From Muribaculaceae bacterium Isolate-037 (Harlan) (GTDB taxonomy: Bacteria > Bacteroidota > Bacteroidia > Bacteroidales > Muribaculaceae), in NCBI GenBank assembly GCA_003762615.1, contig RIAZ01000017.1, forward strand, positions 1 to 64,000: a DNA stretch of 64,000 nt, given 5' to 3'. Positions 1-8,590 of this stretch are shown one piece after another. Position numbers and translations under genes: made by a program. Each line of letters opens with the position of its first letter. The stretch's first letter is position 1. The notes under the pieces were generated by a model that was not told the origin of the DNA, made no database searches, and saw nothing but the letters and a program-made list of their open reading frames with translations.

Positions 1-177
1 CACAACCTGATAGCCGTGTGTCGTGGAAATAGTCAAGGCGTTCTCTCCATGAGATCCCATGCCGATTACGCCTCCTAAATCGGCAAAACCTCGATAACCC
101 TTTTGCGTCTGCCAATCATCGGCATAAGCAACGCTTGCCATTACAAGCGAAAGAATAAAAATTAGTGATTTCTTCAT
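1..177 (-). CDS. Outer-membrane-type protein, N-terminal part (cut by window edge)
   Basis: The reading frame starts at an ATG at 175-177 on the minus strand and runs off the left edge, so only about 59 residues are visible. It opens with a clear signal peptide (two lysines, a hydrophobic stretch, ASVAYA cleavage region) followed by GYRGFADLGG and GVIGMGSHGEN. Short Gly/aromatic strands of this kind after a signal peptide are usual for small Bacteroidetes outer-membrane beta-barrels. The barrel assignment is inferred from this start alone; the rest of the gene is outside the window. Confidence 0.6.
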   Translation of the reverse strand, partial: MKKSLIFILSLVMASVAYADDWQTQKGYRGFADLGGVIGMGSHGENALTISTTHGYQVV

Positions 178-234
178 ACCTTTTTTGATTTTGTGGAATC
201 CGATCTTTCGCCGGACCTCTTATGGTTTGTATGA

Positions 235-732
235 TTAGCTGTTTATATTTAATTGGATTTTAAGCCTGTCTATCATTTCAGAAGAGTTTTCACATCCGAG
301 GATATACTTTTTGCCATTTTTAAGTTTGATCAAGAAGCACTCATACCTATCGCCGTAATATGCGAAGTATGTTCCTATCTGTGAATTTGCGTACCATCCC
401 CAGTATCCTGCAAATCCGCCACTACCAAACATTCGGAGCCCGATGCGTATTATTGGAATAGTCGAGGGCGTAATAGCTCTGACGGTTTCAATGTTTGAGA
501 TTAATATTCTCTTGTTACCTATTCGCTTACGTACTGTGATTGAAGTGTCGTCAACTGAAATGCTTATCGGTGCGACTGTCCACATAGCGACGAATACCAG
601 TACTGTTATGGTAGCCCAAACAATAAACTTTCCGAGTATATCTCTTGTGCAAATCAACCCAACGCACAAAACCACGGTTACGAGAATAGTAATGACCCAA
701 ACATACATATCCCACTTTACTTTTTGTTTCAT
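235..732 (-). CDS. Small membrane protein with a PH-like domain
   Basis: A 165-residue protein. Two hydrophobic segments (about residues 9-28 and 35-55) are followed by a beta-rich part beginning ISISVDDTSITVRKR and ending in a helix (SSEMIDRLKIQL). This layout matches bacterial PH-like domain proteins anchored in the inner membrane. The function is unknown. A TTG two codons further upstream could extend the frame, but the ATG at 730-732 is the better start. The gene lies 13 bases downstream of the barrel protein gene on the same strand, so the two are probably co-transcribed. Confidence 0.6.
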   Translation of the reverse strand: MKQKVKWDMYVWVITILVTVVLCVGLICTRDILGKFIVWATITVLVFVAMWTVAPISISVDDTSITVRKRIGNKRILISNIETVRAITPSTIPIIRIGLRMFGSGGFAGYWGWYANSQIGTYFAYYGDRYECFLIKLKNGKKYILGCENSSEMIDRLKIQLNINS

Positions 733-745
733 AAACAATGACTTT

Positions 746-2848
746 TTATTTTAGTATGGCAGAACTGGCTGTGCCAGATCCGGATATTTCATTATTACGT
801 TGCACTTTCTTGCCGTAACTCATAGTATATGTGACGGATACGGTATAACGTGCATGGCGTTGTGTCCCGTAAGTAGTTCGGTCAAAGCTATAATACTCGC
901 TTGTTAATGTTTCCTTATAATCATCCCATGAGGTGTGGAAGAAATTATAGGCAGCGGCATTTATATTCCATGTGCCATTCCCCCAACCAATTTGAATTTG
1001 ATATGTTGATGGAGTGCGACTGATGATCCCGCTATTCCTTTCTTGATATTTGCTTGGAGTCTGATACCAGCCTGTAAAATAGAAATTATTGAGATAGTAT
1101 GTAAGTCTTACGGTGCAAGTCAATTGATTATTACTCCATGCGTAATCACCGGTTGTCTTTCTGATCCAAAACTGTGGACGCAATTTAGCTATAAGTTTCC
1201 CTCCCAAAAATTTCCCGGTTGCGTTGAACCCTATATAGTCTCTAAAATAGTCACCACCGTTGAAATATTGACGGAGCATTGTACCATTCGGACCTGTGGG
1301 AGAATATAGGGTAACACATCTGTTTTTGACATATCCGAAATAAGCATCTGCGGTCAGTTGCCATCGGTTGTTGGGTAGCCAAGTGTATGAAAGGAGGGCA
1401 TTGGTATACTTGTAATCTTTTAATTCCGGTGTCCCTCTATACCACATCAACTCATCTTGTTGGAGTGTGTTCGGACTCTTTTGCGAGGCGTTAGGAAACA
1501 TAGAACCATAATTTGATGTAAAATACATTTGATGCTTGTTATTCGGTGACCAAGTGGCATTGATATTAGTCTGCGGAAAGTTGTTGTCGGCTTTTATCCC
1601 CGATATTCTGTTGGTCTCCCATATCCATGCCAACCCTGCTCCAATATTCCATTTCTCATTGAATATATGCTGGTAATTCTGACCAAGGAAATATATGCCT
1701 ACATCATATTTCTGCTTGGAGGGGGAATTCCCGTAGTAATTGATTATATTCCAATCGTGTTGTACTCCAAAGTTTGTGAAGAATTGGTTGTGCTTATTTG
1801 GATTCCAGTTCAGATGCAGATACACACTCATTTTGTGAACATCCTCCTTGGCGTCATTTACAATTGACAATTCATCATGTACACTATAATTTGAATTGGA
1901 TGTATTGCGACCATAGGTGTAAACCGCATCCACATTAAGAGCCGCACACTTTGAAAGCATAAAAAAATACCATCCGTTGTAATTAAGTGCCCAATCTTTA
2001 GAAGATGAGGTAGTTGAGGATTTTGAAATAGGGAATAGGTCAGATGAATAGGAGATATTATTGCTGAGGTCATTATGGGGAATATTGGTCAGACTGTACG
2101 CTAACTTATTCGAGAACTGAAACCTCTCAGTGTTGTATAATGCACGAAAACTGAAATCATTGCTGTTGTTCCTGTAACGTGACGAACCAGTTTCAGATTT
2201 TCGTATCACAGACATTGGACCTTCTCCATTCAAGTCAAGAAAATTGAAATGTTCAGATGAATTTTGCCCCATGTGAGTGTTAGTCAGATATATTTCATCG
2301 GCAAAAACATCAAACGTCATCCGTTTATATTTTATCTTGGAGTACAATTGTCCCTCAGTTCGGTTGACTCCTATCCATTTGTTTGCGTTAAGTTTGGTGT
2401 ATCCTCCCCATTCATATCTCTGCATTACGAAGTTTATCACGTATTTTGCACCTTGAAAGCGTGAGTCAGTCGGATGAAGGTAGTATTCAACTTTCTTTAC
2501 GTCCTGTGTCCTCATTCCTTGCAAATCTTCGGAGGTTGCCGGGATATAGTCAATGAAGATTGAGATATTTTGTCCGTGCGCGGTCTTCACCGCTTGATTT
2601 ACAGGGTCAACCTCAATTTGAGGAATGGACATTTGTTCAAGTAAAGAAACTGCATTTTGTGCTGCATTCTTTTGTTTCGCCATAGGGATATAAGTTGAAA
2701 CTTCTGCATTGACACGCTGATTGGATGCCTCAACGACTATCTCTTGTAGTTCTTGTGTCTTGACGGTATCCGTCGGTTCCTGTGCTGAGGAAGCTAAGAC
2801 GGAAGTTGCCGTGATGATTAATGATAACGTTGTTTTCATGTTGTTCAT
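746..2848 (-). CDS. Outer-membrane beta-barrel protein with TonB-receptor-like plug
   Basis: A 700-residue secreted protein. After the signal peptide (MKTTLSLIITATSVLASSAQ) comes QELQEIVVEA, a plug-domain start as in TonB-dependent receptors, then a plug (about 35-150) with the pattern ISIFIDYIPA and DVKKVEYY. The remainder is a long aromatic-rich barrel ending SYGKKV and a short Ser/Gly tail with ILK. It resembles the Bacteroidetes 'outer membrane beta-barrel' family (OMP_b-brl_3 type) more than full SusC proteins, lacking a carboxypeptidase-regulatory-like N-terminal domain. The ligand cannot be told from sequence. Two promoters lie upstream, at about 2898-2927 and 3150-3195, the farther one carrying the operator also found before the esterase gene. 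A degraded paralogue of its C-terminus lies at 5181-5276. Confidence 0.75.
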   Translation of the reverse strand: MNNMKTTLSLIITATSVLASSAQEPTDTVKTQELQEIVVEASNQRVNAEVSTYIPMAKQKNAAQNAVSLLEQMSIPQIEVDPVNQAVKTAHGQNISIFIDYIPATSEDLQGMRTQDVKKVEYYLHPTDSRFQGAKYVINFVMQRYEWGGYTKLNANKWIGVNRTEGQLYSKIKYKRMTFDVFADEIYLTNTHMGQNSSEHFNFLDLNGEGPMSVIRKSETGSSRYRNNSNDFSFRALYNTERFQFSNKLAYSLTNIPHNDLSNNISYSSDLFPISKSSTTSSSKDWALNYNGWYFFMLSKCAALNVDAVYTYGRNTSNSNYSVHDELSIVNDAKEDVHKMSVYLHLNWNPNKHNQFFTNFGVQHDWNIINYYGNSPSKQKYDVGIYFLGQNYQHIFNEKWNIGAGLAWIWETNRISGIKADNNFPQTNINATWSPNNKHQMYFTSNYGSMFPNASQKSPNTLQQDELMWYRGTPELKDYKYTNALLSYTWLPNNRWQLTADAYFGYVKNRCVTLYSPTGPNGTMLRQYFNGGDYFRDYIGFNATGKFLGGKLIAKLRPQFWIRKTTGDYAWSNNQLTCTVRLTYYLNNFYFTGWYQTPSKYQERNSGIISRTPSTYQIQIGWGNGTWNINAAAYNFFHTSWDDYKETLTSEYYSFDRTTYGTQRHARYTVSVTYTMSYGKKVQRNNEISGSGTASSAILK

Positions 2849-2897
2849 GACTCTATATGTATTCTGTTTTGGCGGTTTATCGCTGTGTTTTCTGCTG

Positions 2898-2927
2898 CAA
2901 AATTACTGCCGGATACTTTCATCCAAA
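2898..2927 (-). promoter_or_regulatory. Proximal promoter of the barrel protein gene
   Basis: Read on the minus strand this contains TAATTTTG (2898-2905), matching the Bacteroidetes -7 box TAnnTTTG, and TTTG (2924-2927) 18 bases upstream as the -33 box. The start codon is about 50 bases downstream. The rest of the 489-base gap 2849-3337 is AT-rich, holds the distal promoter, and shows no supported gene. Confidence 0.55.
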
Positions 2928-3149
2928 AATAAAAACTTTCATATTGTTACGGCTGTTATAAGTTTTATATTCTTGTTGCACAATGTATTATATGATGGAG
3001 CTGTTTTTATTTTTGTAAAAATAGTGGCAAACTTTCATCAACAGGGGATTCCCTTCGGCTTTTGTGCTAAAAGAACAAAAGCAACAGTCAATATGATAAG
3101 GGATGACAACGATTTTCTCATATAGTATACGATCTTTTGTTTTCTGCTG

Positions 3150-3195
3150 CAAAATTACTGCCTATAATTTTTTTGTGCCATACCCAAAAGTGTAT
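3150..3195 (-). promoter_or_regulatory. Distal promoter of the barrel gene with ATACCC-type operator
   Basis: On the minus strand TAATTTTG (3150-3157) is preceded 27 bases upstream by TTTG. That TTTG lies inside the interrupted palindrome ATACCC-AAAA-GTGTAT at 3180-3195. The same arrangement, with the same 27-base spacing, precedes the esterase gene (6492-6537). The longer than usual box spacing together with the palindrome suggests a regulated, activator-dependent promoter. The regulator is not identified; the LuxR-type and TPR-HTH proteins nearby are candidates. Confidence 0.55.
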
Positions 3196-3337
3196 GATTG
3201 CATTAGCCAACGATTATTTTGGGATTTAAACTTGCTTAGGTATAGGTATGTTGATGTCATCATAATATATGATGACACCTACTTCAAGGATATATATTGT
3301 AAAATATTATGACAATTGTTTGATGAAATTTAAGTCA

Positions 3338-5053
3338 TTATAGACTTTTCAGCAGTTTGCGCACGTAGATGCCGATATTCGTTTCATGTTTGTCTATACC
3401 GAGTTTCTTGCGAATGGCGCTGCTTATGTTTACATGACCCGGTTTCTTCATGTAGTTTCCTACTTCCTTGCCACGGAGTCCTATCGCATATAGGCATACA
3501 TAATTGATCTCATCCTCTGTCAAGCCATGTTCCTCAAAATATTGGATGAATCGGGGATGTGATGCCTGAAATGCCAACCGGTTGGAGTTCATAAACGCCT
3601 CCGTATTTTCGGTAAGTTCCCTTACCCATACATCATACGGCTTTTCGTATTGCTCATTTGATGTGATGTATCCTGCCAATAGAGAGTTAAGCATCTCAAT
3701 TCTAACTTGAATAGCCTTCTGAACTTCTTCAGGTAATTCCACGGAAGTCGCCATCAATTCTTTGAGAGAACGGCTCTCTTCTTCAAGGGTATCGACTCTA
3801 TGAGCAAGATTTTCCGCTTCAAGAGCCAACCTTTCTTGTTCCGTCTTCAATTGGGCATTTTCAGCTTCCTTGGTTCTGGCTATTTGTATGGCCAATGCTT
3901 TCTCTGATTGCTTATTGCGGACCGTGAGCAAAAGAACTCCTACAAGCAAAACCAATATTACCAATCCACCGATACAGCTCCATATAATTCGGGTGTTCCT
4001 TTCGGCTTCTTTTTGGGCTTGAATTTCTATTTTGTTTCGTGCTTGAATGGTTTGAGTCAGATATTCAAATTTCTTCAAATTAATAGAATCATACGCTATG
4101 GAATACTTTTCATAGATAGAAAGCGCGTCCTTGAAATTACCGATACCTTTATAAATGGGGAGCTGAACCGATAGCAATCTTAGCCCATTATATTCAGAAT
4201 TTGACGCTCTTACAATATCCAGTAGTTCTAACGCATACTCATTATTTCCCAATTTATTATATGCAAGAGCCAAATCCATCAATTTGTCTGGATTAAAAGG
4301 TAAGGAATGCTCTTGTTGAGAAAGCATAATTCTAATTTCTTCTTTATCTCCAAATTTTGAAGCATAATGTAGATTCTGCTGCCATAATTTCCCCGCTTCA
4401 ATGGAGTCATTTATGGCAAAGTTGTTGCAGACTGATGACAAGCTATCGGCAAGTGGCTTATCATTCAATATTATTGCTTCATTGTATGCCCTAAGCAAAC
4501 AATCAAACTCCTTATAATTCTGTGATATTCTATTATAAATTCGGGATGCCTCTAAATTTGATTTCAGACCATCCTCTAATGCGTATAGTTGGTCATATAA
4601 ATAGCCTTGCGCAGCATATGCTCTTGCAAGAACATATAAATCAGTAATGGTATTTTCCAAATCAATTGCTTTGGAAAACGAATTAAGTGCATTATCCCTA
4701 TTCCCTTGATTATTGAATATCACCCCTTGATAATAATAGGTTCGGAGTTTTTCATTAGGTGTTCCATGTTCAAGATAGTAGTCAATGGCGGGTTGCAGGA
4801 CATCAAATGTGGTGGTGTCAATGTAGTTCTTATCGAATGCCATAGACTTCAGTAACGCATAGCGAGCTTTCTGTTCCTTGCCCGACAGGGCATTGGCATC
4901 GATATTGTCAAGTATGAGTAGCGAGGAATCCGGACGCGACTCAATTAACGCATCCGCCCGATCCAACTGTCGGTCTATTTCGGAATTGCGTCCGCAACCG
5001 GCAAGCAGCAGACACAATGCAATTATATGGAGAAGATACTTCATTAAGCTCAC
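3338..5053 (-). CDS. Lipoprotein-anchored TPR regulator with transmembrane segment and C-terminal HTH
   Basis: A 571-residue protein of a type common in Bacteroidales. It has a lipobox (LLLAGC, Cys 20), a long TPR region (about 25-340; for example YYYQGVIFNNQGNRDNALNSF), a transmembrane helix near 355-377, a coiled coil (about 380-430) and a C-terminal LuxR-like helix-turn-helix (LTEDEINYVCLYAIGLRGKEV, then a recognition helix around INISSAIRKKLG-like residues). The periplasmic TPR domain presumably senses a signal and the cytoplasmic HTH acts on DNA; that mechanism is inferred. ATG codons exist at 5053 and 5044. A TATCTTTG -7 box lies just upstream at 5076-5083. Its place between two operator-bearing promoters makes it a candidate regulator of the barrel and esterase genes. 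Confidence 0.7.
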   Translation of the reverse strand: MSLMKYLLHIIALCLLLAGCGRNSEIDRQLDRADALIESRPDSSLLILDNIDANALSGKEQKARYALLKSMAFDKNYIDTTTFDVLQPAIDYYLEHGTPNEKLRTYYYQGVIFNNQGNRDNALNSFSKAIDLENTITDLYVLARAYAAQGYLYDQLYALEDGLKSNLEASRIYNRISQNYKEFDCLLRAYNEAIILNDKPLADSLSSVCNNFAINDSIEAGKLWQQNLHYASKFGDKEEIRIMLSQQEHSLPFNPDKLMDLALAYNKLGNNEYALELLDIVRASNSEYNGLRLLSVQLPIYKGIGNFKDALSIYEKYSIAYDSINLKKFEYLTQTIQARNKIEIQAQKEAERNTRIIWSCIGGLVILVLLVGVLLLTVRNKQSEKALAIQIARTKEAENAQLKTEQERLALEAENLAHRVDTLEEESRSLKELMATSVELPEEVQKAIQVRIEMLNSLLAGYITSNEQYEKPYDVWVRELTENTEAFMNSNRLAFQASHPRFIQYFEEHGLTEDEINYVCLYAIGLRGKEVGNYMKKPGHVNISSAIRKKLGIDKHETNIGIYVRKLLKSL

Positions 5054-5133
5054 AAAAGGTCAGTTATTTGGAGTGCAAAGATAGTACTTTTTAGCCACAT
5101 ATTCATTATGTTGGCAAAAATTATGGTAATAAA

Positions 5134-5160
5134 CCGTTCCCGGCATCACGTCGGGAACGG
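5134..5160 (-). terminator. Terminator hairpin downstream of the esterase gene
   Basis: CCGTTCCCG (5134-5142) and CGGGAACGG (5152-5160) form a perfect 9-bp stem with a 9-base loop, followed on the minus strand by TTTATT. It would end transcription coming from the esterase gene and the gene remnant after it. Confidence 0.65.
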
Positions 5161-5180
5161 AATAGGTTTGTATGATTAAA

Positions 5181-5276
5181 TTATTTCAGTATTCCTGATG
5201 AAGATGAATTTCCGCCTTTTGCTACAATATAATGTCACACTGTCTTTCCATATTCGTATGTGTGTGCAGAAAGTAG
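5181..5276 (-). pseudogene. Remnant of a barrel protein C-terminus
   Basis: On the minus strand the frame ending with the stop at 5181-5183 reads ...SAHTYEYGKTV, a TGA stop, then HYIVAKGG and a Ser-rich tail ending GILK. It aligns with the last 30 residues of the intact barrel protein at 746-2848 (SVTYTMSYGKKV ... tail ending AILK). The fragment has an internal stop and no start, so it is the decayed 3' end of a paralogue that once followed the esterase gene. The resemblance covers only about 30 residues but includes the conserved YGK-V pattern and the terminal ILK. Confidence 0.5.
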
Positions 5277-5321
5277 AATACGCATATTGACATCTATGCA
5301 GAATTCTATGTAGGTGGCATT

Positions 5322-6464
5322 TCAATTTGCTACATAATGCTTGGTTGTCTTTTCAGGACTGTAAATTCTGAGATTGCCGATACAAGCATTTGCAGGGATT
5401 ATTTGGCTTTCCCATGAACCTTGCGTGAACTTGAACTCTGCAGGTAAGCGCAAGTTCAAATCGATGGAATAGGTATTGTCTTCATTTTTGTTCATCTTAA
5501 GCCCCATAGGATTCCAATTGATGATGCTCTCTTGATTACCGGTGATATATACATCCCCCTCGGCATACGGAGCATCGAGAGTAATATGGACAGGATATAG
5601 CTTATCGTTATTGAACGTGGTGTTCAGTCGATACATAGAATAAAGAGGAAGCGCATCCATCAGACATTCAACGAAACAAGTCATGTGGGTCAGATGGGGA
5701 TATTCCTTGAAAAATATTCTGACCGATTCGGGGATATGCGCAGATTCCATTTTTGACTTTACCAAGTCCCAACCTTGACGCCACTCTGCTGGCCAGCCCG
5801 TTTCTTCCGATTCATTGGACATGGTGAGAAACAGGAAATGTGGTTTGCCATTGTTGAAGTCATAGTTGATGAAATTGTCAGCAAGCTTAAAGTTATCTTC
5901 TATAAAATTAGGTGAAAGAGCTATATAGTCATCAAACGTATCTTCCGAAGCGAGAGCATTGAGCACAAAAGATGCTCCGAGCGAATGCCCTATGGCAAGT
6001 GTATGACCGGAAGTGCGATAGTGACTGTTGATGTATGTGAATACATCTTCACGAAGGAATTTCTTGAAATTCTCATAGTTACCATAAAGATTTGATTGGT
6101 ATGTCGCATTTGTAGGCACCGGTAGGAAATCGTTGGAGCGTTGATATTCAGGTGTGGTTGGAGAAGTGATACCTACGACTATGAATGGAAAAATATCTGC
6201 GTCCACGTCCATATTCTGACATACTTCCAAAATACCGTATGTCAAGGCAAATTCAGCTCGCCACTGAGCATCGAATACATATACGACATCGTATTCCGAC
6301 TGATTTCTCTCGTTGTAATATGGTGGGGTATAGATAAATATCTCTCTATCGAATGGAAAATCCGGAGAGTGGAATGTCTTGCTTACTACTTGTGCTGTTT
6401 CTTGAGACTGAACAGTCAGAATTGATGCCAAGAAACAAAGTAAAAATTGAATGATTCTTTTCAT
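5322..6464 (-). CDS. Secreted esterase (alpha/beta hydrolase) with CBM20-like tail
   Basis: A 380-residue secreted protein. The signal peptide (MKRIIQFLLCFLASILTVQS) fixes the start at 6464; a longer frame to 6494 would run into the promoter -7 box at 6492. Residues about 30-270 are a putative-esterase (PF00756, esterase D) domain with the nucleophile motif GHSLGA, the early strand YDVVYVFDAQW and a late catalytic-His candidate (EYPHLTHMTC). Residues about 285-380 resemble a starch-binding-like domain (GDVYITGN, then WNPMGLKM, KFTQGSWE). Proteins of this build act on esters or polysaccharide-linked acyl groups in the periplasm or outside; the substrate is not known. It is preceded by the same operator-promoter as the barrel protein gene and was probably followed by a second barrel gene, now lost. 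Confidence 0.75.
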   Translation of the reverse strand: MKRIIQFLLCFLASILTVQSQETAQVVSKTFHSPDFPFDREIFIYTPPYYNERNQSEYDVVYVFDAQWRAEFALTYGILEVCQNMDVDADIFPFIVVGITSPTTPEYQRSNDFLPVPTNATYQSNLYGNYENFKKFLREDVFTYINSHYRTSGHTLAIGHSLGASFVLNALASEDTFDDYIALSPNFIEDNFKLADNFINYDFNNGKPHFLFLTMSNESEETGWPAEWRQGWDLVKSKMESAHIPESVRIFFKEYPHLTHMTCFVECLMDALPLYSMYRLNTTFNNDKLYPVHITLDAPYAEGDVYITGNQESIINWNPMGLKMNKNEDNTYSIDLNLRLPAEFKFTQGSWESQIIPANACIGNLRIYSPEKTTKHYVAN

Positions 6465-6491
6465 TTCTATGGATAGTTTGGTTTTCTGCTG

Positions 6492-6575
6492 CAAAGTTAC
6501 TGTCGGTGAATTATTCTCACCATACCCAAAAGTGTATGATTGTATTAGTGGATGAAAATATACCCTTTTGGGTAT
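6492..6575 (-). promoter_or_regulatory. Esterase promoter with two ATACCC-type operators
   Basis: On the minus strand TAACTTTG (6492-6499) is the -7 box. The palindrome ATACCC-AAAA-GTGTAT lies at 6522-6537 with its TTTG 27 bases above the -7 box, as in the barrel promoter. A second, perfect palindrome ATACCC-TTTT-GGGTAT follows at 6560-6575, centre to centre 38 bases away. Paired operators upstream of -33 fit an activator that binds as two dimers. Confidence 0.6.
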
Positions 6576-6637
6576 GGCGCATGAGATCGGGTCTTTCTAA
6601 TTTCGCATCAGAAAATTTAGAGAAGAGCCACACTCCA

Positions 6638-7393
6638 CTAAATTAACTTGTAATTGGTAGCGGCGGCGATGGCTTCGGAAATGTTGCGGACAGAAAGTTT
6701 CTCAAATATCCGCTGACGGTATTTCTTCACGGTGTCGGGCGAGAGACAGATGCGGTCGGCAATCTCCGCCATTGTATAGCCCTGGATAGAGAGCGTAAGC
6801 ACAGATTTCTCGCCCTCGGTCAATGTCGGCATCTCTTTCTTCTCCCATCGATGCGAAGTAGTGTTGTATGAAAAATATTCGGAAGATCCCGTGCGGTGCA
6901 TCTCGATATTGCCCGGCGTTGTGTGCGGCGAAGCTGACACAACGCACAATGCGAGCCAGATGCGCCCGTCGGAAGTAAGGGCGAGCGAAGTGAGTTTGTG
7001 ATTTATCAGAATGGGGTGTCCGTTGTTCAGGATGTGGAAATCGTAAGATATATACCAGTCCTTACGCTCCTCCCGTGGTATTTTATGGTGGAAGGCAAAC
7101 CCGGCGCGGTTGATATCAAGCAGAAGTGCCTGTTCATCCTCCGGCACATATTTTAGGTAGAAATGATAGCCAAGCCGCATCATTTCATCAGGAGTAAGAC
7201 CGCAGAGAAACATCGGGTTTGGCGACACATAGAGAAAATTCTGCTTGAAATAGTCAATGATATAGACGCTCTGGTAAGTGGAGCGTGAAAACGCCTCTGC
7301 CGAGCGGATATACTCATCCACACGGCCGTAATCAAGCTCATCGGGCAACTTGACCTCATTGTCAGGTATGAAAAAATCGTTGGGCGTATTCAT
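6638..7393 (-). CDS. LuxR-family regulator with PAS-like sensor domain
   Basis: A 251-residue cytoplasmic regulator. The N-terminal half (about 35-165) is PAS-like (QSVYIIDYFKQNFLYVSPNP, then CGLTPDEMM). The C-terminus is a standard LuxR HTH: LTEGEKSVLTLSIQGYTMAE, IADRICLSPDTVKKYRQRIF, EKLSVRNISEAI. No signal peptide or membrane segment is present. A TAATTTTG box (7401-7408) sits 8-15 bases before the start codon, so the transcript has almost no leader. The gene faces the esterase promoter region and its product is a reasonable candidate for the ATACCC operators, though nothing in the sequence proves it. The gap 7394-7601 shows only a short plus-strand frame of doubtful meaning. Confidence 0.75.
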   Translation of the reverse strand: MNTPNDFFIPDNEVKLPDELDYGRVDEYIRSAEAFSRSTYQSVYIIDYFKQNFLYVSPNPMFLCGLTPDEMMRLGYHFYLKYVPEDEQALLLDINRAGFAFHHKIPREERKDWYISYDFHILNNGHPILINHKLTSLALTSDGRIWLALCVVSASPHTTPGNIEMHRTGSSEYFSYNTTSHRWEKKEMPTLTEGEKSVLTLSIQGYTMAEIADRICLSPDTVKKYRQRIFEKLSVRNISEAIAAATNYKLI

Positions 7394-7601
7394 ATCAATG
7401 CAAAATTACTAAAAAATCGCTGTATTAACGAAATCCACACCAATTTTTCTCTTTTTAAGATAAGGATAAAGGGTCTGAGTCATCATTTTGGCATGTCGTA
7501 CAAGACCGATAATCCCAAATACGCAAAATTGAGGACTAGGCTATCAAAGAAATACGCAAGGTTTCTTGGAAAGAATCAGGCGATTGATGTGAAGACCGCC
7601 G

Positions 7602-8198
7602 TCAATATATTTCCAAAATATTAGGATTCTGTAGATTGAAGTAATCTTTGTCCATTATTGCTGAGTTGACGTAGGTGGTATTTCCAATCTGTAGAATGCC
7701 GTTGTTGGCATGAATATGACCGAAAAGATGTAACTTGGGATTTATTCCTGCAACCTTTGTCAATAGTTTTCCCGAACCATAATTGAAATTGTCATCAAAG
7801 TCAAGAATACCATGAGGAGGTGTGTGGGTAATCAGAACATCGGTGTCAGTTGGAATTTTTGTGATATTGATGTCTTGACGGTCTGTCATACAATCATCCA
7901 TAAACATTGGCATGCCATAAAATTTCATACCTTCAATCTCAATGCCGGAATTACATAGATAATGCACATTTCCATCCAGTCCGTCGATGTCTGCACCATA
8001 CAGGCAATCATCATGGTTGCCACAGATGAAAATTTTGTGGTTATATGGCAAATCGCAGAACCAGTTCAAGAAATCAATAGCCTCAGTTTCCGAACCGGTC
8101 ATGCAGAAGTCGCCGGAGTGTACCACGATATCAGCTGTCGGGAGCTGCTTCAGCCTCCGGTGGCAACCATGTGTGTCAGATAAATGTAGTATCTTCAT
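7602..8198 (-). CDS. Metallophosphoesterase
   Basis: A 198-residue calcineurin-like phosphoesterase with the full set of metal motifs in order: LSDTHG (DxH), HSGDF (GD), CGNHDD (GNHD), ITHTPPHG (H) and LFGHIHA (GHxH). The length is normal for the small YfcE/Rv0805-like class. Substrates in this class vary (cyclic nucleotides, phosphodiesters), so specificity is open. It is the last chromosomal gene before the integrated element and begins about 40 bases from the terminator that follows the tRNA-Ser remnant. Confidence 0.85.
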   Translation of the reverse strand: MKILHLSDTHGCHRRLKQLPTADIVVHSGDFCMTGSETEAIDFLNWFCDLPYNHKIFICGNHDDCLYGADIDGLDGNVHYLCNSGIEIEGMKFYGMPMFMDDCMTDRQDINITKIPTDTDVLITHTPPHGILDFDDNFNYGSGKLLTKVAGINPKLHLFGHIHANNGILQIGNTTYVNSAIMDKDYFNLQNPNILEIY

Positions 8199-8240
8199 AA
8201 CAATTGTTTTATGGCATTTTCAGGCAATATCCCTAAAATA

Positions 8241-8274
8241 AAAAATCCTGTAAGAATTTACTTACAGGATTTTT
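8241..8274 (-). terminator. Terminator originally downstream of tRNA-Ser
   Basis: A perfect 14-bp stem (8241-8254 with 8261-8274, core ATCCTGTAAG) ends in T-runs on either strand. Read on the minus strand it lies 12 bases after the tRNA-Ser acceptor-end remnant at 8287-8299, as expected for the tRNA terminator. Confidence 0.7.
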
Positions 8275-8286
8275 CAATGTTTATTG

Positions 8287-8299
8287 GCGGAGAGAGAGG
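8287..8299 (-). other. Left attachment site of the ICE: tRNA-Ser 3' end core
   Basis: GCGGAGAGAGAGG, read on the minus strand, gives the TCTCTCCGC acceptor end typical of tRNA-Ser; the flanking T restores the CCA. To the right, the T-arm (GGTTCATAACC) no longer pairs properly and no tRNA body follows, so the sequence switches there to element DNA. The same 13-mer recurs at 43075-43087. The gap 8199-8658 holds this core, the tRNA terminator, a terminal repeat at 8362 and the TetR promoter, and no other gene. Confidence 0.55.
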
Positions 8300-8361
8300 G
8301 TTATGAACCTACTCCCCAATATCCTTGAAATTCAATTTCTTATCATCATGTCAAAGCCTTA

Positions 8362-8384
8362 GGGGGTACAACTTAGGTTACAAG
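8362..8384 (+). repeat. ICE terminal direct repeat, left copy
   Basis: GGGGGTAC followed by TTAGGTTAC four bases later. The same pair, in the same order and spacing, occurs at 42929-42950 near the right end of the ICE. Direct repeats at both ends fit integrase arm-binding sites. Confidence 0.45.
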
Positions 8385-8590
8385 AATAACGCTTTTCTGT
8401 CACCTTTTGGCTATTCGTTGTCTGCCTAAAACTACGGTTCAAAGATACGGCTTTCTTTTGATATATGCAAATCATTGAAAATAAATCTTCTGCGGTTAGT
8501 GCAAGGTGCAAGCTATATATAAAGATATATACTTGCACCTTGCACTAAAACCTTAGTTTCTTGTGAAAGATACATTTCTTGAAATAATAA

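Noticed and set aside
7493-7624. Plus-strand frame of 43 residues (MSYKTDNPKYAKLRTRL...)
   Set aside because: It overlaps the end of the metallophosphoesterase gene, has no promoter or RBS I can point to, and matches no family I know. It may be a gene remnant but support is too thin.
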